From Marinobacter piscis (GTDB lineage: Bacteria; Pseudomonadota; Gammaproteobacteria; Pseudomonadales; Oleiphilaceae), in the NCBI RefSeq assembly GCF_007671655.1, contig NZ_VCGX01000005.1, positions 1-64,000 of the forward strand: DNA of 64,000 bases. Reading direction: 5' to 3'. The position numbers were made by a program, and so were the translations under genes. The number at the start of each line of letters is the position of its first letter. Within the stretch, counting starts at the first letter, position 1. The notes beneath the pieces are model-generated. The model searched no databases. It was not told where the DNA came from and was given only the letters and a program-made list of their open reading frames with translations. Below are positions 61,700-64,000 of this stretch, piece after piece.

Positions 61700-61728
61700 C
61701 AGCCCTGGTCAGAGTTCTTCCAGGGCTG
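61700..61728. terminator. hairpin between convergent hemE and radA
   Basis: CAGCCCTGG and CCAGGGCTG form a perfect 9-pair stem with an 11-base loop, overlapping the radA stop. No T-run, so it is only a possible terminator. Confidence 0.45.
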
Positions 61729-63085
61729 TGAGGGCCTCGCTGAGTTTGGTGACCGGAATCACCTTCATGCCGTCAATCGGCTTGCGTGGGGCGTTGGATT
61801 TCGGCACCAGGGCACGGGTAAAGCCATGCTTTGCCGCCTCGTAAATCCGTTCCTGGCCGCTGGGCACAGGGCGGATCTCTCCTGATAGTCCCACCTCGCC
61901 AAAGATCACAAGGTCCTGGGGCAGGGCACGATCACGAAACGACGACACAATGGCCGCCAGAAGCGCCATGTCTGCACTGGTTTCGTTTACTTTCACGCCG
62001 CCAACGACGTTCACAAACACATCCTGATCCGATACGTGCAGCCCTCCGTGACGGTGCAGTACCGCCAGGAGCATGGCCACCCGGTTCTGATCCAGGCCAA
62101 CAGCCACGCGCCGGGGATAGCCGCCCTGGGCCATGTCGACCAGCGCCTGAATTTCCACCAGCATGGGTCTGGTGCCTTCCCAGACCACCATCACCACACT
62201 GCCCGGTGCTGCGTCTTCACCACGGTTCAGGAAGATGGCGCTGGGGTTCTTTACTTCCTTCAGGCCCTGCTCGAGCATGGCAAATACGCCCAGCTCGTTT
62301 ACAGCACCAAAGCGGTTCTTGATGCCCCGAAGGGTGCGGTAACGGCTGTCGCTGGAGCCTTCCAGCAGAATGGAGCAATCAATCATATGCTCCAGAACCT
62401 TGGGGCCGGCCAGGCTGCCATCCTTGGTGACGTGGCCCACCAGAAACAGGATGATGCCAGTCTGCTTGGCAAAGCGGGTGAGAAAGGCTGCGCTTTCACG
62501 CACCTGTGACACAGAGCCGGGAGCCGACTCTATATCGGCCACGTGCATGACCTGAATACTATCCACCACCAGAATCCGTGGCTTTTCTGTTTCAGCGACC
62601 TGCATGACCCGCTCAACGCTGGTCTCGGACAGCATTTTGAGATCGCTGGTAGGCAGGCCCAGGCGCTTGGCGCGCATGGCAACCTGTTGCAGGGATTCTT
62701 CACCGGTCACATAGAGCGCCGGAACGCTGCCGGCCAGGTGACATACAGCCTGGAGCAGCAGGGTACTTTTACCAGCACCTGGTTGCCCGCCCATAAGCAC
62801 GGCGGAGCCTTCCACCAGTCCGCCTCCCAGCACCCGGTCAAACTCCTGCATGCCGGTGCTGATGCGCTCCTGTTCAGCAAGGCTGACGGCATCAAGGCTC
62901 TGCACGCTGGAGAGGCTGCCGGCAAAGCCTTCAAAGCGAACGCCCCGGGCGCCTTTGGCGTTACTGCTGACGCCCCGGACTTCGGTAACGGTGTTCCAGG
63001 CCTGGCAGGCCGTGCACTGGCCCTGCCACTTGGAATAGTCTGCACCGCATTCGGTGCAGACGTAGGAGGTTTTAGCTTTTGCCAT
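61709..63085 (-). CDS. radA: DNA repair protein RadA
   Basis: 458 residues, a RecA-like branch-migration helicase. A zinc finger starts it (CTECGADYSKWQGQCTACQAW); Walker A is GGQPGAGKSTLLLQ; the RadA-specific KNRFG is in GIKNRFGAVNELG; a Lon-like C-terminal domain (VAVGLDQNRVAML onward) is present. The ATG overlaps the ettA stop by one base (TGATG), so it is translated with the upstream gene. Confidence 0.96.
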   Translation of the reverse strand: MAKAKTSYVCTECGADYSKWQGQCTACQAWNTVTEVRGVSSNAKGARGVRFEGFAGSLSSVQSLDAVSLAEQERISTGMQEFDRVLGGGLVEGSAVLMGGQPGAGKSTLLLQAVCHLAGSVPALYVTGEESLQQVAMRAKRLGLPTSDLKMLSETSVERVMQVAETEKPRILVVDSIQVMHVADIESAPGSVSQVRESAAFLTRFAKQTGIILFLVGHVTKDGSLAGPKVLEHMIDCSILLEGSSDSRYRTLRGIKNRFGAVNELGVFAMLEQGLKEVKNPSAIFLNRGEDAAPGSVVMVVWEGTRPMLVEIQALVDMAQGGYPRRVAVGLDQNRVAMLLAVLHRHGGLHVSDQDVFVNVVGGVKVNETSADMALLAAIVSSFRDRALPQDLVIFGEVGLSGEIRPVPSGQERIYEAAKHGFTRALVPKSNAPRKPIDGMKVIPVTKLSEALTALEEL

Positions 63086-64000
63086 CAGGCCAGCTTCTTG
63101 TACTTCATGCGCTGGGGCTGCATGGCAGAATCCCCTTTGCGCTTCTTGTAGTCGGCGTCGTACTCGGTGAAGTTGCCTTCAAAGTAAATCACCTCGCCGT
63201 CATCCTCAAAGGCCAGGATGTGGGTGGCCACCCGGTCGAGGAACCAGCGGTCGTGAGAGATGACCAGCGCCGAGCCCGGGAAATTCAGCAGGGCCTCTTC
63301 CAGAGCCCGCAGGGTTTCCACGTCAAGGTCGTTGGTGGGTTCGTCCAGCAGCAGCACGTTGCCGCCCTGTTTCAGCAGTTTGGCCAGGTGCAGGCGGTTA
63401 CGCTCACCACCGGACAGGTCACCGACCCGCTTTTGCTGGTCGCTGCCCTTGAAGTTGAAGCGGCCCACGTATGCCCGCGACGGGGTTTCGTAGTTGCCCA
63501 CTTTGATGATGTCGTTTCCGTCGGACAGTTCTTCCCAGACGGTGTTGCCATCATTCAGATCGCGCATCTGGTCCACATAGGCCAGGTCGACAGTCTCGCC
63601 AATGGTAATGTCGCCAGAATCCGGTTTGTCGTACCCGGCAATCAGTTTGAAGAGGGTGGACTTGCCCGCACCGTTACCCCCGATAATGCCCACAATGGCG
63701 CCGGGAGGTACGCTGAAGGAGACGTCTTCATAAAGCAGGCGATCACCAAACGATTTACTGATGTTCTCTACTTCAATCACCTTGTTGCCCAAGCGGGGGC
63801 CGGGTGGAATGTACAGCTCGTTGGTCTCGTTGCGCTTCTGGAACTCCTGGGAGTTCATCTCCTCAAAGCGGGCAAGACGGGCCTTGCTTTTGGACTGGCG
63901 GCCCTTGGCATTGGAGCGCACCCATTCCAGTTCTTCTTTAATGGCCTTCTGGTGAGAAGCTTCCTGCTTGGCTTCCATCTCCAAGCGCTTTTCCTTGTTT
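63085..64000 (-). CDS. ettA: energy-dependent translational throttle EttA, C-terminal part
   Basis: An ABC-F ATPase with its N-terminal half beyond the window. The visible 304 codons hold the end of the inter-domain linker (rich in Lys/Glu, LARFEEMNSQEFQKRNE), and the second ABC domain: Walker A IGGNGAGKST, signature LSGGERNRLHLAKLL, Walker B LLLDEPTNDLD and the His switch ISHDRWF. Ends QPQRMKYKKLA. EttA binds the ribosomal E site and gates translation at low energy. IYIPPGPRLGN-type linker and the tail are typical of EttA rather than other ABC-F proteins. Open at the right edge. Confidence 0.93.
   Translation of the reverse strand, partial: NKEKRLEMEAKQEASHQKAIKEELEWVRSNAKGRQSKSKARLARFEEMNSQEFQKRNETNELYIPPGPRLGNKVIEVENISKSFGDRLLYEDVSFSVPPGAIVGIIGGNGAGKSTLFKLIAGYDKPDSGDITIGETVDLAYVDQMRDLNDGNTVWEELSDGNDIIKVGNYETPSRAYVGRFNFKGSDQQKRVGDLSGGERNRLHLAKLLKQGGNVLLLDEPTNDLDVETLRALEEALLNFPGSALVISHDRWFLDRVATHILAFEDDGEVIYFEGNFTEYDADYKKRKGDSAMQPQRMKYKKLA

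Overview
The window is a chromosomal segment of a Gram-negative gammaproteobacterium. I infer Marinobacter or a close relative. Two things support this: conserved blocks hslV-hslU, argS-priA-rpmE, malic enzyme-mrcA-pilMNOPQ-aroK-aroB-damX-hemE and rppH-ptsP in an order familiar from Pseudomonas-type genomes, and a heptose-Kdo LPS core locus. No rRNA, tRNA, CRISPR array or prophage was seen. The only recognisable transposase is an IS30-type remnant at the left edge.

1-7 kb: a leftward operon reads gmhA, hldE, a GT9 heptosyltransferase-like gene, gmhB, a small HAD phosphatase, a nucleotidyltransferase/kinase fusion, a nucleotidyltransferase and a WavE-type glycosyltransferase. The last gene is cut after about 117 codons by the IS30 end. 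The distal genes are more A+T-rich and look acquired. 7-20.8 kb: hldD-waaF-GT2 run rightward. They are followed by several GT4 glycosyltransferases, two LpxL-type acyltransferases, a WaaP-like kinase, a YrbL-like protein, an SGNH-fold protein, an ELM1-family protein and waaA. Together these make and decorate lipid A-Kdo-heptose core LPS. tolC follows.

22.3-35.4 kb: a TPP riboswitch precedes thiC. Downstream come a long inverted repeat, nudF-yqiB-cpdA, divergent metE/metR with a candidate operator, gcvH, a HAD phosphatase, rppH-ptsP and a patatin-like gene whose GXSXG serine is replaced by asparagine. 35.4-49.6 kb: hslV-hslU, a SPOR-domain protein, argS, a very large Cys-patterned repeat lipoprotein (1793 aa) sitting between argS and priA behind tandem terminators, priA, rpmE and a malic enzyme whose promoter lies in a palindrome.

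49.6-64 kb: mrcA (PBP1A) diverges from the type IV pilus assembly operon pilMNOPQ. Then come aroK-aroB-damX (damX carries an 18-copy perfect hexanucleotide array coding for Glu-Pro), hemE, and the leftward pair ettA (cut by the window end) and radA.

Most of the window is conserved housekeeping. The parts that stand out are the undefined activated-precursor module with the broken wavE, the repeat lipoprotein, the two hydrolase-fold proteins lacking the usual nucleophile, and several strong unexplained palindromes.
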